Assembly (NCBI GenBank): GCA_021791145.1
Contig: JAJYXE010000004.1
Location: forward strand, 1-46,916
Source of the DNA: Actinomycetes bacterium
GTDB lineage: Bacteria > Actinomycetota > Acidimicrobiia > Acidimicrobiales > RAAP-2
DNA: 46,916 nucleotides
Direction of reading: 5' to 3'
Shown: piece after piece, positions 33,791 to 41,584 of the stretch
Numbering within the stretch: position 1 is the first letter of the stretch
Layout of the letters: each line of letters begins with the position of its first letter
Program-made: the position numbers and the translations under genes
Notes under the pieces: generated by a model
What the model saw: the letters and a program-made list of their open reading frames with translations, nothing else
Told to the model about the DNA's origin: nothing
Database searches by the model: none

Positions 33791-33845
33791 TGCAGGGGGC
33801 CGAGAGGCAGGGGGCCGGGATGCAGGGGGCCGGGATGCAGGGCGC
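33791..33845. repeat. 15-bp tandem repeats where rodA would be expected
   Basis: Units close to TGCAGGGGGCCGGGA occur in three to four imperfect copies in the 118-base gap between the pstP stop and the pbpA start. This is the only gap in an otherwise overlapping gene chain. Confidence 0.85.
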
Positions 33846-33863
33846 GAACGGATCCTCGGGCAG

Positions 33864-35561
33864 TCACTGCCACACGGCCACCGGCGGAGCGAACGCGCCT
33901 GCGACGGCCGACGTCGATCCGCCGCCCTGTCCGGACGCGGTGCCCGGCGTCGTGCTGCCCGACGAGCTGCTGCCCGAGGCGGTGCTGCCCGAGGAGGTGC
34001 TGCCCGACGCGGTGCTGCCCGACGGTCTCCTGGTTGCCACGTACTCCTGGTGCAGGTTGCGGATGTAGGCCTTCGCTGCAGAAAGCGAGGGCTCCTGGCG
34101 GTCGTGAGGGACCGCGAAGGGCAGCACGCCGCTCGTGGTGACCGCCGTCTCCTCGACCAGATGGGGCTTGAACCAGAGGAAGCCGCCGGGCCGGCCCCGG
34201 TACACGGCGAGGTGGCCGTGGTCGACGGCCACGTACCAGTCGTCCATCGAGTACCACCGCAGCGCCGCGTAGGCGGCGGCGATGACGGCAGCGACGAGGA
34301 CGAGGAAGAGCACCACACGTACCGTGATGAGGCGGGGAGCCCCAGCCAAGCGCCGGCGGCGCCGGCGGGCGCCGCGAGTCGGCTGCAGGCGTCGCAGCTG
34401 AGCCGCCTGCAGACGGGCCGCCGATGCCGCACCCGGGGCGTGTCCTGCGCCACCGTTGGCGACGTTCGCGCCGTTGTGGGCGCCACCAGCAGACCTCGAG
34501 CCCAACCCCACGGGTTTGACGATCGCACCCGCAGCGTCGGTCGAATCCGCTGGGCGGACGACAGCGCCGCTTCGCAGCATCCGCACCGTACGGGTCGGCG
34601 CGCTTCCAGACGGCTCCTCGGCGGATCGGCCCTCTCCGCCGCGCGAGTGCGCGCCAGACCGATCGACCCGGTCGGCGACCTCCGAGGACGTCGCGTCGGT
34701 GCTCGGGGAACCGCCGCGCACGACATTGATCTTCTGCGGCAGAGCGCTCGTGACGGCAGTGGCGGCACCAGCAGCGATCGCGGAGGATGCCGCTTCGGCC
34801 TCGGCGGTCGCGGAGGGCCGTGTGCTGTCCGAAGGAGGCCCCGCTTCGATCACGTCGACCACGACACAGGTCACGTTGTCGTTGCCACCGTGGTCGAGCG
34901 CCGCCTTCACCAGCGCCTGCGCCGCTTCCGTGGGGGTCTTCACAGAGCCGAGGATCCGGCCGATCTGTTCGTCGCCCACCTCGTTGGTCAGGCCGTCGCT
35001 GCACAGGAGAATCCGGTCGCCGTCGTGGAGGTGCAGCTTCCAGAGGTCGACGTCGACGTCCGAGGAAACGCCGAGCGCCCGCGTGAGGATGTGCCGATGG
35101 GGGTGGACGGCAGCCTCGGCCTCGGTGAGCTGGCCCTGGCGCACCTTCTCCTCGGCGAGGCTGTGGTCGGCGGTCACCTGGATGACCTGGCCGCCGGAGA
35201 ACACGTACGCGCGCGAGTCGCCGACATTGGCGAGGGCGATGACCTGCCCGTCCGCCTCGTCGATGAGCGCAGTCGCGGTCAGGGTGGTCCCCATGCCGCG
35301 CAGCCCGCTCTCGGTCTGGCCCTGGCTCCAGACCGCACGGTTGGCCTCGGCGACCGCGCGGCGGAGCCCTTCGACGGACCGATCGCGCTGGAAGGCCGCC
35401 CGCAGCGTGTCCACCGCTACCCTGGCCGCCACCTCGCCACCGACGTGGCCTCCCATCCCGTCAGCGACGGCGAACAGGTCCGGGTCCTCGAGCGCGACAT
35501 CCTGGTTGGACGTCCGGACCTTGCCCACATCGGTCGCCGACCCCGACCGGAGCCTGGTCAC
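33864..35561 (-). CDS. pstP: PP2C-family Ser/Thr phosphatase PstP with membrane helix
   Basis: This phosphatase opposes PknB, 565 residues. The PP2C domain covers about 1-240: ADGMGG (33-38), NVGDSRAY (112-119), SDGLT (188-192) and GGNDNVT (225-231) supply metal-binding Asp residues. A 170-residue Ala/Gly linker ends in a basic stretch, then comes the membrane helix about 412-436 and an outer domain of about 100 residues with a Ser/Thr/Gly repeat tail. The GTG start overlaps the fhaB stop (GTGA). Confidence 0.93.
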   Translation of the reverse strand: MTRLRSGSATDVGKVRTSNQDVALEDPDLFAVADGMGGHVGGEVAARVAVDTLRAAFQRDRSVEGLRRAVAEANRAVWSQGQTESGLRGMGTTLTATALIDEADGQVIALANVGDSRAYVFSGGQVIQVTADHSLAEEKVRQGQLTEAEAAVHPHRHILTRALGVSSDVDVDLWKLHLHDGDRILLCSDGLTNEVGDEQIGRILGSVKTPTEAAQALVKAALDHGGNDNVTCVVVDVIEAGPPSDSTRPSATAEAEAASSAIAAGAATAVTSALPQKINVVRGGSPSTDATSSEVADRVDRSGAHSRGGEGRSAEEPSGSAPTRTVRMLRSGAVVRPADSTDAAGAIVKPVGLGSRSAGGAHNGANVANGGAGHAPGAASAARLQAAQLRRLQPTRGARRRRRRLAGAPRLITVRVVLFLVLVAAVIAAAYAALRWYSMDDWYVAVDHGHLAVYRGRPGGFLWFKPHLVEETAVTTSGVLPFAVPHDRQEPSLSAAKAYIRNLHQEYVATRRPSGSTASGSTSSGSTASGSSSSGSTTPGTASGQGGGSTSAVAGAFAPPVAVWQ

Positions 35562-36079
35562 CGCGTCACCTGGAAGACCGTCGCTCCCACCTGCAGGAGG
35601 TCACCCCTCCCCAGCTTGGTCGGCTTGGCGATCCTCTCGGAGTTCACGAACGTGCCGTTCGTCGAGCCGAGGTCCTCCACGTACAGCCTTCCGTCCTGGT
35701 GGAACAGGCGGGCGTGCACCGTGGAGCTGTAGATGTCGTAGCTGGTGGCGATCCCGCACCCCGGGGACCGGCCGACCGTGAGCTCCTCGCCGATCTCGAA
35801 ACGCTGGCCGGTCCGATCCGACGGCTCGACCACCTCGAGAAAGAAGGGACCCTTCCCCCGGCGCGGGGCAGGCGCGGCGGGTTGCCCGTCTGGCATCGGG
35901 CGAGGATTCGAACGCCCCTGGCGTGGCCCCGCCGGACGCACCTCCACCCAGACGGCACGGATCACCCGAAGGAAGAAGAGGAAGATGAGCGCGATCACGC
36001 ACCACTGCACGAGGCGGACGGCTCCCGAGTACCCGGAGGCCGAAAAGAGCACCTGCAGGGTCACGGCAAGCGCCCTCAC
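35558..36079 (-). CDS. fhaB: FhaB, membrane-anchored FHA-domain protein
   Basis: 173 residues. An N-terminal membrane helix (VRLVQWCVIALIFLFFLRVI, about 21-40) is followed by a linker and an FHA domain (about 95-170) with VGRSPGCGI, the SS-x-x-HARL signature and STNGTFVN. FHA domains bind phosphothreonine and so read PknB products. It overlaps both neighbours by four bases. Confidence 0.92.
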   Translation of the reverse strand: MRALAVTLQVLFSASGYSGAVRLVQWCVIALIFLFFLRVIRAVWVEVRPAGPRQGRSNPRPMPDGQPAAPAPRRGKGPFFLEVVEPSDRTGQRFEIGEELTVGRSPGCGIATSYDIYSSTVHARLFHQDGRLYVEDLGSTNGTFVNSERIAKPTKLGRGDLLQVGATVFQVTR

Positions 36080-36732
36080 GGGAGCTCGAAGACGAGCGTG
36101 GTCGACCCAACGGTGATCTCGTCACCGCTCGCAAGCAGCTGCTCGCGTACCGGGACGCCATTCACCCGGGTGCCGTTGGTCGAGCCGAGGTCGGTCACCA
36201 CGACGCCGTCGGTGACCCGGCGGAACTCGGCGTGGCGGCGGCTCACATTGGGGTCGTTGAGCACGACGTCGCACTCAGGCAGGCGGCCGAGGGTCACCGG
36301 TCCGTCCCCAAGCGGTACCCGGCTCCCGTCCGGGAGCACCAGCTCCGCGAACGGGCCCTCGTCGGGGCCTTCGACCACCTCGGCGGTCACCACGAAGCGC
36401 CCCGGCCGGAGCCGAGTTCCCTCGTAGACCTGGACGTCCACCGGACCCACGAACGAGTAACCCTCGATCCGTGCGTGCTCGCGTGCCGCATCGGCGAGCT
36501 CGCGCGAGAGCGCGTCGATGAAGTTGGCGAACCGGTCGACGTCCGCTGGCGAGATCGTCACGGTGAAGGAATTGGGCGCGATGAGCCCGCGGACGCCCAC
36601 GCGGCGATGGAGGTCCATCTCCCGCGTCAACCTCCGGCCGATCTCGATCGGCTGGAGACTGCTCCGGAACGGCTTCGACAACGTGCCCTCCACCAGGCGC
36701 TCGAGTCGCTCCTCGAACTGCTGGAGTCCCAT
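36076..36732 (-). CDS. fhaA: FhaA, DUF3662 plus FHA protein
   Basis: 218 residues. The N-terminal DUF3662 domain (MGLQQFEERLERLVEGTLSK..., about 1-115) precedes a C-terminal FHA domain (VTLGRLPECDVVL, VSRRHAEF, STNGTRVNG). In mycobacteria FhaA is a PknB substrate that binds the MviN/MurJ pseudokinase region. It is the first gene of the minus-strand signalling chain; its start at 36732 follows a weak AGGA. The 5' neighbour is the divergent tRNA-Leu. Confidence 0.92.
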   Translation of the reverse strand: MGLQQFEERLERLVEGTLSKPFRSSLQPIEIGRRLTREMDLHRRVGVRGLIAPNSFTVTISPADVDRFANFIDALSRELADAAREHARIEGYSFVGPVDVQVYEGTRLRPGRFVVTAEVVEGPDEGPFAELVLPDGSRVPLGDGPVTLGRLPECDVVLNDPNVSRRHAEFRRVTDGVVVTDLGSTNGTRVNGVPVREQLLASGDEITVGSTTLVFELP

Positions 36733-37006
36733 AGGTCCGGCCAATCCTACCGGGTAGGCGCTCTTCTCCCTTGGGCGAGTGCCGCCCATCGCATCTGTCG
36801 TCCGCTCCCGCGCCGCTGAACTCGCTGCCTCGAGCTGCCCTGAACGGCGCAGGGATGCTACCCGCGATCCTTCGTCACCACACAGCCGATCGAGAGAGAA
36901 CCCCGATTGAAAGTGGCGCTTCCCGCTCCGACGTTCTCCGACGTGACGCTTCCGGAGCCGGCCGCAGCCGTCTCTCAGGCCTCGACTACGCTGGCACGCG
37001 CACTCG

Positions 37007-37090
37007 GGGCGAGTGGCGGAATAGGCAGACGCGCAGGATTCAGGTTCCTGTGTCCGAAAGGATGTGGGGGTTCAAGTCCCCCCTCGCCCA
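37007..37090 (+). tRNA. tRNA-Leu (anticodon CAG)
   Basis: The acceptor stem is GGGCGAG with CTCGCCC, the anticodon loop TTCAGGT lies between CAGGA and TCCTG, a long variable arm (TGTCCGAAAGGATG) is typical of class II tRNAs, and the T-loop is GTTCAAGTC. No CCA is encoded. A tRNA-Leu at this place next to fhaA is conserved in mycobacteria. Such genes are common integration sites, and a recombinase lies 0.9 kb downstream. Confidence 0.95.
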
Positions 37091-37326
37091 CTCCCAGGTG
37101 GGCGCGGGGCCACTTTGGTGCCGACGACGCGACACCGAACCTGACCGCAGCACCGTGCGACCCCGGGGCGCGGTCGCAACCAGGGCGGCGCAGCCGGGGA
37201 CCGCAGCAGGGCTCCTCAGCCTCTGACACGGCCCCATCGCCTCGCGTCGTGCCTGGTCACAGCGAAGTTTGGCCATCGGCAAAAATTTCGCTTGCACGCG
37301 GGGCCGGCCCAGGGACAGTGCCCGCC

Positions 37327-37950
37327 GTGCCGACCGACCTCGGGGAACTGCACCGCCGCCAGGCGGCCGTGGCGCGTCTCGCCGCGATGGGCACCCCTGC
37401 CTCCGAGCGCGCCGGCGGACCGGCGGCGCTCGAAGTCGTACGGCGCCTCGCCCCTCCGCCCGTCGCCCTCCCCGCCGGCGCCCAGGTCCGCGCCGTCGAC
37501 GACAAGGGCCGCGTCAAGCCCGGCTTCGCACTGCCCCTGTCGGACCTCCTCGGGTGGGAGGAGGGCGGACTCGCCTGCCAGCGCGACGGCCCCTGGCTGG
37601 TGCTCACCCAGCCCGGCGAGCTGCGCGGCACCCCGCGCACGCGCAACTCGACGTGCGCCCACCTCAAGACGGCGGGGCAAGAACGGCTGTGCCTCTCGCC
37701 AGCACAGCTCCACGCGGTGATGGGGACCCAACGCCAGGTCTTCTTGGCGCCGGTCCCGAGCGTCGGTGCCCTCGTCGTCTGCGACCCCGGCGCCTTCCTC
37801 GCCGGCGCGCCTCCCTCGGTCGCCCGGCTCTTCGAACCCGCCGGGGCCGCGACGGCGCTCTTCCTCGTCGACACCTCCCAGAGCGTCGACCAACCTCCAG
37901 CCCAGCTTGCCGGGGCGACCCGGCCATCGTTTCGAAAGGACCACCGATGA
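37327..37950 (+). CDS. Protein with two AbrB/SpoVT-like segments, coupled to a recombinase
   Basis: 207 residues from the GTG at 37327. Residues about 52-95 (AQVRAVDDKGRVKPGFALPLSDLLGWEEGG) look like an AbrB/SpoVT swapped-hairpin DNA-binding segment. Residues about 116-155 (ERLCLSPAQLHAVMGTQRQVF) look like a second, diverged copy. Its TGA overlaps the ATG of the recombinase gene (ATGA), so the two are made together. It could be a regulator or directionality factor for the recombinase; this is inference from layout. Confidence 0.65.
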   Translation: MPTDLGELHRRQAAVARLAAMGTPASERAGGPAALEVVRRLAPPPVALPAGAQVRAVDDKGRVKPGFALPLSDLLGWEEGGLACQRDGPWLVLTQPGELRGTPRTRNSTCAHLKTAGQERLCLSPAQLHAVMGTQRQVFLAPVPSVGALVVCDPGAFLAGAPPSVARLFEPAGAATALFLVDTSQSVDQPPAQLAGATRPSFRKDHR

Positions 37951-39203
37951 CCACCCCAGAAGAGCTCACCGACGACCAGCTGCTGGCGCTCGTCCACGAG
38001 CGCGGCCTGGTGAGGGCGGCCGCAGCGCGCTGGACCGTTCGCTCCTTCGCCGAGGAGTGGCTGAGGGGACTCCCCTCCACGAACACCCGACGCACCTACA
38101 GGACCCACGTGGAGCGCCTCTGCGACGGGGTCGGACCGATCTGCGAGTCCACCACCTGCGAGCCGTGCCTCGTTGCCACGGACGAGGACGACAAGCGCCG
38201 GTTCACGTGCCGCTGCGAGTGCCGGACGTGCCGAGACTCGAGGATCCAGGTGACGGCACAAGGAGACCTCCCGCTGTCGCCCGAGGCGCTCTCCAAGCGC
38301 AACGCGACCGCGCTCGTGCGCATCGCCCGGCGGATGGCCCTAAAGCAAGGCATCGTCGACAACCGGTCCCGTGCGGCGCGCGGTCTTCCGGCCAAGCAGG
38401 CGCCGGGCATCGGTGCCGAAGAGACCTGCATCGCCGCGCTGCGCAGTCTCTTCAAGTCGGCAGCTGAAGAGCTCCACACCGACATCGACGGCGCCGCCGA
38501 CATCGAAAAGCCGGGGCGCCCGACGGGGCGCAGGCGGGCACTGCACGACTTCGAGCTGGTCGAGCTCTTCGAGGTGGCGGTCGGCGGTGGTGGTGACCCC
38601 GAGCTCGACGAGCTCCTCTTCGACTTCGGGCTCATGACCGGGGCTCGGCGCGAAGGCACCTACGGCGCCACGGTCGGCGCGCTGCATCCCGAAGAGCAAC
38701 TCGTGACAGTGAAGGACAAGTACGCAGTCCCCGTCCCGATGCCCGTCAGCGCAGAGCTCGTGGAGCGCCTCCTCTCCCATGCAACGTTTCGCGGCGGCGC
38801 CGCGTGCGACCCGAAGAGCCGGTCGTTCCAGCCTGACGCGCCGCTCTTCTACTACAAGCCGTACCGAAACGGCGCGTCGCACCCGCTCACCGACAAGCAC
38901 TTCACAGCCCTGCACGCCCGCTGGCAGCACTCCCTGCCCTGGGCGGCCGAGCTCGGGGTCACGTTCCACTGGTTGCGCCACACGATGTCGGAGATGCTGA
39001 AGCGCGACTTCGGCCAGCACTTCGCCCAGCGGTTCCTCCGCCACACCGAAAAGACCGTGACCGACCGCTATGGCCAGTGCAGCACCGAGCAGCTCGCCGG
39101 CGCGCTCGGAGCCATCTTCGGCTTCGAGCACCCGCTAGCTGCCGCGCACACCCAGCGCCGCCAAGAGGTGCTCGCTCGCTACGGCCTCGCAACCGACGGC
39201 TGA
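37947..39203 (+). CDS. Tyrosine recombinase with an eight-cysteine insert
   Basis: 418 residues. The catalytic set is visible: Arg234 in TGARREG, Lys256 or Lys258 in TVKDKY, His341-Trp-Leu-Arg344 in HWLRHTM, His366 in RFLRHTEK and Tyr375 in DRYGQ. The N-terminal SAM-like domain (about 28-57) is interrupted by residues 59-95 carrying eight Cys, ending in CRCECRTC, which could bind one or two zinc ions. I know no common phage integrase with this insert. The enzyme lies in a tRNA-Leu-adjacent region and is translationally coupled to an AbrB-like protein. Confidence 0.85.
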   Translation: MTTPEELTDDQLLALVHERGLVRAAAARWTVRSFAEEWLRGLPSTNTRRTYRTHVERLCDGVGPICESTTCEPCLVATDEDDKRRFTCRCECRTCRDSRIQVTAQGDLPLSPEALSKRNATALVRIARRMALKQGIVDNRSRAARGLPAKQAPGIGAEETCIAALRSLFKSAAEELHTDIDGAADIEKPGRPTGRRRALHDFELVELFEVAVGGGGDPELDELLFDFGLMTGARREGTYGATVGALHPEEQLVTVKDKYAVPVPMPVSAELVERLLSHATFRGGAACDPKSRSFQPDAPLFYYKPYRNGASHPLTDKHFTALHARWQHSLPWAAELGVTFHWLRHTMSEMLKRDFGQHFAQRFLRHTEKTVTDRYGQCSTEQLAGALGAIFGFEHPLAAAHTQRRQEVLARYGLATDG

Positions 39204-39318
39204 GTCACGAACGTCCAGGTCAGCGCCGAGTTCGAAGAGCCGGCGAGAAATCGCTTGCACCAAGCGGCGTTCCCGGCACGGTCCACACGCCATCAGCTCC
39301 ACAGAAAGGACAGCAACC

Positions 39319-39855
39319 ATGACACTCGTCATCGAAGACTTCTCGCCGAAGGACCTCTATGAGCTCTTCGACATTTCCGACGCGACGGACACGCTCGACG
39401 TGATCGACCTGCAGGCTGGGGGGCGCTTCGGCCCGCTCTTCACCTCGACGAGGGTGCGCCGCGCCGGCGCGGGTGCGAGCGAGTTCCTCGTCGGCTTCTG
39501 GGCGCACATCGGCACCGATACAGAGGCGACAAGCGCCTCCTGGAACGCATGGCCCCGGTGCTACTCGTTACAGCTGGCATGGAAGCTCGAGAGCAACCTC
39601 GCAGCAGTCGACGCGGTCGACAAGCTGCTCTGGGCGACCGGCTACCATCCCGACCACCCCGCGGCAAAGGCCGACAGGCGCGCTGGCGGGCACATCGCCG
39701 CCGGCGGACTGCCGACGGCGCACTGGGTGGCCGACATTGCGGTGCTGGCCGAGCGGGCCGAGCGAAACAAGTCGCTGGACGTCGCGACCGCGGCTGGGCT
39801 CCCTGCTGGAATGACCCCGCGACGTGCACACTGCACCACGCGGTACGAGCCATAA
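39319..39855 (+). CDS. Unrecognised protein in the tRNA-Leu-adjacent region
   Basis: 178 residues. AGAAAGGAC sits 8 bases before the ATG. It starts MTLVIEDFSPKDLYELFDISDATDTLDVIDL and includes LAERAERNKSLDVATAAGLP. Codon use fits the region. No catalytic or membrane motif is visible. It follows the recombinase gene by 115 bases on the same strand and may be part of the same unit. Confidence 0.6.
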   Translation: MTLVIEDFSPKDLYELFDISDATDTLDVIDLQAGGRFGPLFTSTRVRRAGAGASEFLVGFWAHIGTDTEATSASWNAWPRCYSLQLAWKLESNLAAVDAVDKLLWATGYHPDHPAAKADRRAGGHIAAGGLPTAHWVADIAVLAERAERNKSLDVATAAGLPAGMTPRRAHCTTRYEP

Positions 39856-39993
39856 GCCCGTCACCCGCGCGATCGCGCGCCACGGGCCCAAGCGACTCTC
39901 TGGTCCGTAGTCGCATCCCGGCCGTCCAGCCCGTCTGCCCCGTCCATAAGGGCAGCTCAGGGTAGGTGCTCTCTATGAAGGGGACTGCAAGAA

Positions 39994-40404
39994 ATGACCT
40001 CTGACCTGCGGCAGGGCGCGCGAAAGCAGACCGGCGGTTGGCCGATCTGGAACGACTTCGCCGGCGATTTGGAACGCGCACATGGCTTCGGCTTGGTAGG
40101 CCACCACGTGCTTGATGTGAGGTGCCAGCGGTTGGGCTCGGGGTCTCCGGTGCTCGTCGTCGGCCGGATTGGTGGTCACTGTCCGGGCTGGCTAACGCCC
40201 GCCCTCGGCCCTTACGGCCCCGGGGCCGAGGTCTTCGCCAGCCACGGTTGGACCAGGTGGGGATATTCATCTGATCCGACGAGACTGATGCAGTGGAGAC
40301 CGCTCATCCGAGGGGCGGGGTGCACGATCCGCGTTCGACCGACGAGTTCCAGTCGTGGTTCGCCAGCGACGCCGACTGCCTGGACTACCTGGTCTGGTGG
40401 ATGA
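39994..40404 (+). CDS. Possible unrecognised small protein
   Basis: A 136-codon frame beginning MTSDLRQGARKQTGGWPIWNDFAG. The first 90 residues are plausibly coding (GFGLVGHHVLDVRCQ, PVLVVGRIGGH). The C-terminal third runs through the IS1595 remnant in another frame and is Ser/Thr/Arg-rich, so the gene may be truncated by that insertion. A GGGG lies 13 bases upstream of the ATG. Weakly supported. Confidence 0.3.
   Translation: MTSDLRQGARKQTGGWPIWNDFAGDLERAHGFGLVGHHVLDVRCQRLGSGSPVLVVGRIGGHCPGWLTPALGPYGPGAEVFASHGWTRWGYSSDPTRLMQWRPLIRGAGCTIRVRPTSSSRGSPATPTAWTTWSGG
40293..40402 (+). pseudogene. N-terminal fragment of an IS1595-type transposase
   Basis: From the GTG at 40293 the frame reads RSTDEFQSWFASDADCLDYLVWW, which matches the start of IS1595-family transposases (a DEF-x-x-x-F...A-C-x-x-YL pattern before the zinc-ribbon). 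After this the similarity stops and no RWPxGFxCPxC zinc-ribbon or DDE core is found. It is a short remnant. Confidence 0.55.
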
Positions 40405-40663
40405 CCTCGGTCTCGAACCGAGCCCGCCTCCCGAACTCCTGCCGGAGATCGACCACGATGACGTCCACTTGCTCGCGTGGTTGGCTGTCTCTCCGGTTCC
40501 GATGACGATCGCTGAGCAACTGGGGGAGTTTCCGCTCGGCGACAAGCTCTGGCCATGGCTCGCCGCGCGTTGTCCCCTGCAGTCGCCTCGGCCCGTCACC
40601 ACTCGCGGCGGTGGCCCAAGTCGCTGCGACGCGATGTTTGCCGGGGCGCAGGGATGACGCGAC

Positions 40664-40693
40664 AGAGCCCCGGCCCCTGAGGGCCGAGGCTCT
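40664..40693. terminator. Strong GC hairpin, possible terminator
   Basis: AGAGCC-C-CGGCCC-CTGA-GGGCCG-A-GGCTCT forms a 12-bp stem with one C/A mismatch and a 4-base loop. No U-run follows on either strand. It may be an intrinsic terminator of the degraded genes on the left or a target feature for the group II intron to its right. Confidence 0.4.
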
Positions 40694-40778
40694 GGCAGTC
40701 TCGGGGCTGGAAGCGGCTACTCGCCTGGGGCGAGGGTGGCGGGTGGCCGGGGGGGGATTGCACCCCCCGGCTCCCACA

Positions 40779-40812
40779 GATCCCGGCGTGACAGTCTCCC
40801 GTCACCGGGCTC
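40779..40812 (-). ncRNA. Group II intron domain V (left copy)
   Basis: On the minus strand GAGCCCGGTGACGG-GAGA-C...TCACGCCGGGATC forms the 34-nt domain V hairpin with the catalytic AGC and a GAGA loop. It overlaps by position the end of the truncated reverse transcriptase, followed by a domain VI-like G-rich hairpin toward 40741. Confidence 0.8.
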
Positions 40813-40815
40813 TTC

Positions 40816-41488
40816 TCATCCGTGCACAAACATCCAGCTACAGACCCACCGCCACTGAGCGAAGAAGCCGGGCTGCCGTTGTTGCAGTCCGGACCACCAC
40901 CGCTTGAACCTCTGGAGGGACCGTAGGCGCCGATACTTCATCCCGGCCCAGCGCCTCACGTAGGCATTGACGCGCTGGAGGAGGGGATACATTGCCGACC
41001 GGTAGAATCGACCGTAGTACTGCATCCACCCGGCGACGACGGGATTCAGTCGTCGTGCCAGGTCGTCCAGGTTGAGGGTAGTGAGCCGGTGAAAGCGCAT
41101 CGCGCGCAGGTCGGCTCCTTTGGCCTTGAGCGCCTCGGGGCTCATCGCCGGCAGGAACGAGGTGAACTGCTTCCCGTCCTTGCGGCGTGCCAGGCGAGCC
41201 CGGAACTGATACCCGAGGTAGGTGAAACTGGTGTGCTCGTGGCTGCCCCGGCGCTTGCCGTCTTTGCAGTAGACGATCCGCGTCTTGTCCGGGTGCAGTG
41301 CCAGGCCCACCTGCTTCATCCGTGCAGAGACCCCGGCAAGCACAGTTTCAGCCTGCCGCCTGGTCGCACAGTGCACGACGACATCGTCGGCATAGCGCTC
41401 GAACGGACAGCTTGGAAAGTTCTTCGCCATCCATGAATCGAACGCAAAGTGCATGAACAGGTTGGCAAGGACCGGCGATACGGCCGAC
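40816..41488 (-). pseudogene. Group II intron reverse transcriptase/maturase, 3' half (left)
   Basis: The frame starts at the RIT boundary with GSAVSPVLANLFMHFAFD and continues through the catalytic FERYADD box, the thumb (LHPDKTRIVYC), and the maturase domain, ending QRQPGFFAQWRWVCSWMFVHG. The N-terminal half, with the first RT motifs, is absent. It is not expressed as an active enzyme because everything upstream of the PQG motif is replaced by the RIT inverted repeat. Confidence 0.88.
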
Positions 41489-41573
41489 CCCTATGAACAG
41501 CGCTGGGTTATGCACAGCGCGGCCCCATCAGTCCTGGTGAGGATGGGGACCGGGCCGAGCGCTGCGCATAACG
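41489..41573. repeat. RIT left inverted repeat
   Basis: 85 bases. It matches the reverse complement of 44851-44936 except for one missing G (CCGGG versus CCGGGG) and one G/A change. Within it TTATGCACAGCGC and GCGCTGCGCATAA are themselves inverted with one mismatch, about 38 bases apart, like paired recombinase binding sites. Confidence 0.93.
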
Positions 41574-41584
41574 CCAGGGACCCT

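Larger units (their letters stand above)
39856..40815. other. Low-gene stretch with remnants
   Basis: About 960 bases contain a weak ORF at 39994-40404, an IS1595-type fragment around 40293, a strong hairpin at 40664-40693 and the 3' end of a group II intron from about 40741. Outside these I see only short frames without protein-like content. It reads as decayed mobile DNA. Confidence 0.5.

Noticed and set aside
31748..34141. Plus-strand 797-codon ORF opposite pbpA
   Set aside because: Its long repetitive Gly/Arg section is the antisense of the Thr-rich repeat; no motifs are present.
33745..35004. Minus-strand 419-codon ORF overlapping pstP
   Set aside because: It is a frame-shifted reading of pstP followed by the 15-bp repeat; there is no domain and the codon pattern belongs to pstP.
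37007..37090. Integrated island with a duplicated tRNA-Leu 3' end
   Set aside because: I looked for a second copy of the tRNA-Leu 3' end downstream as far as 46.9 kb and did not find one, so an att duplication is not supported within this window.
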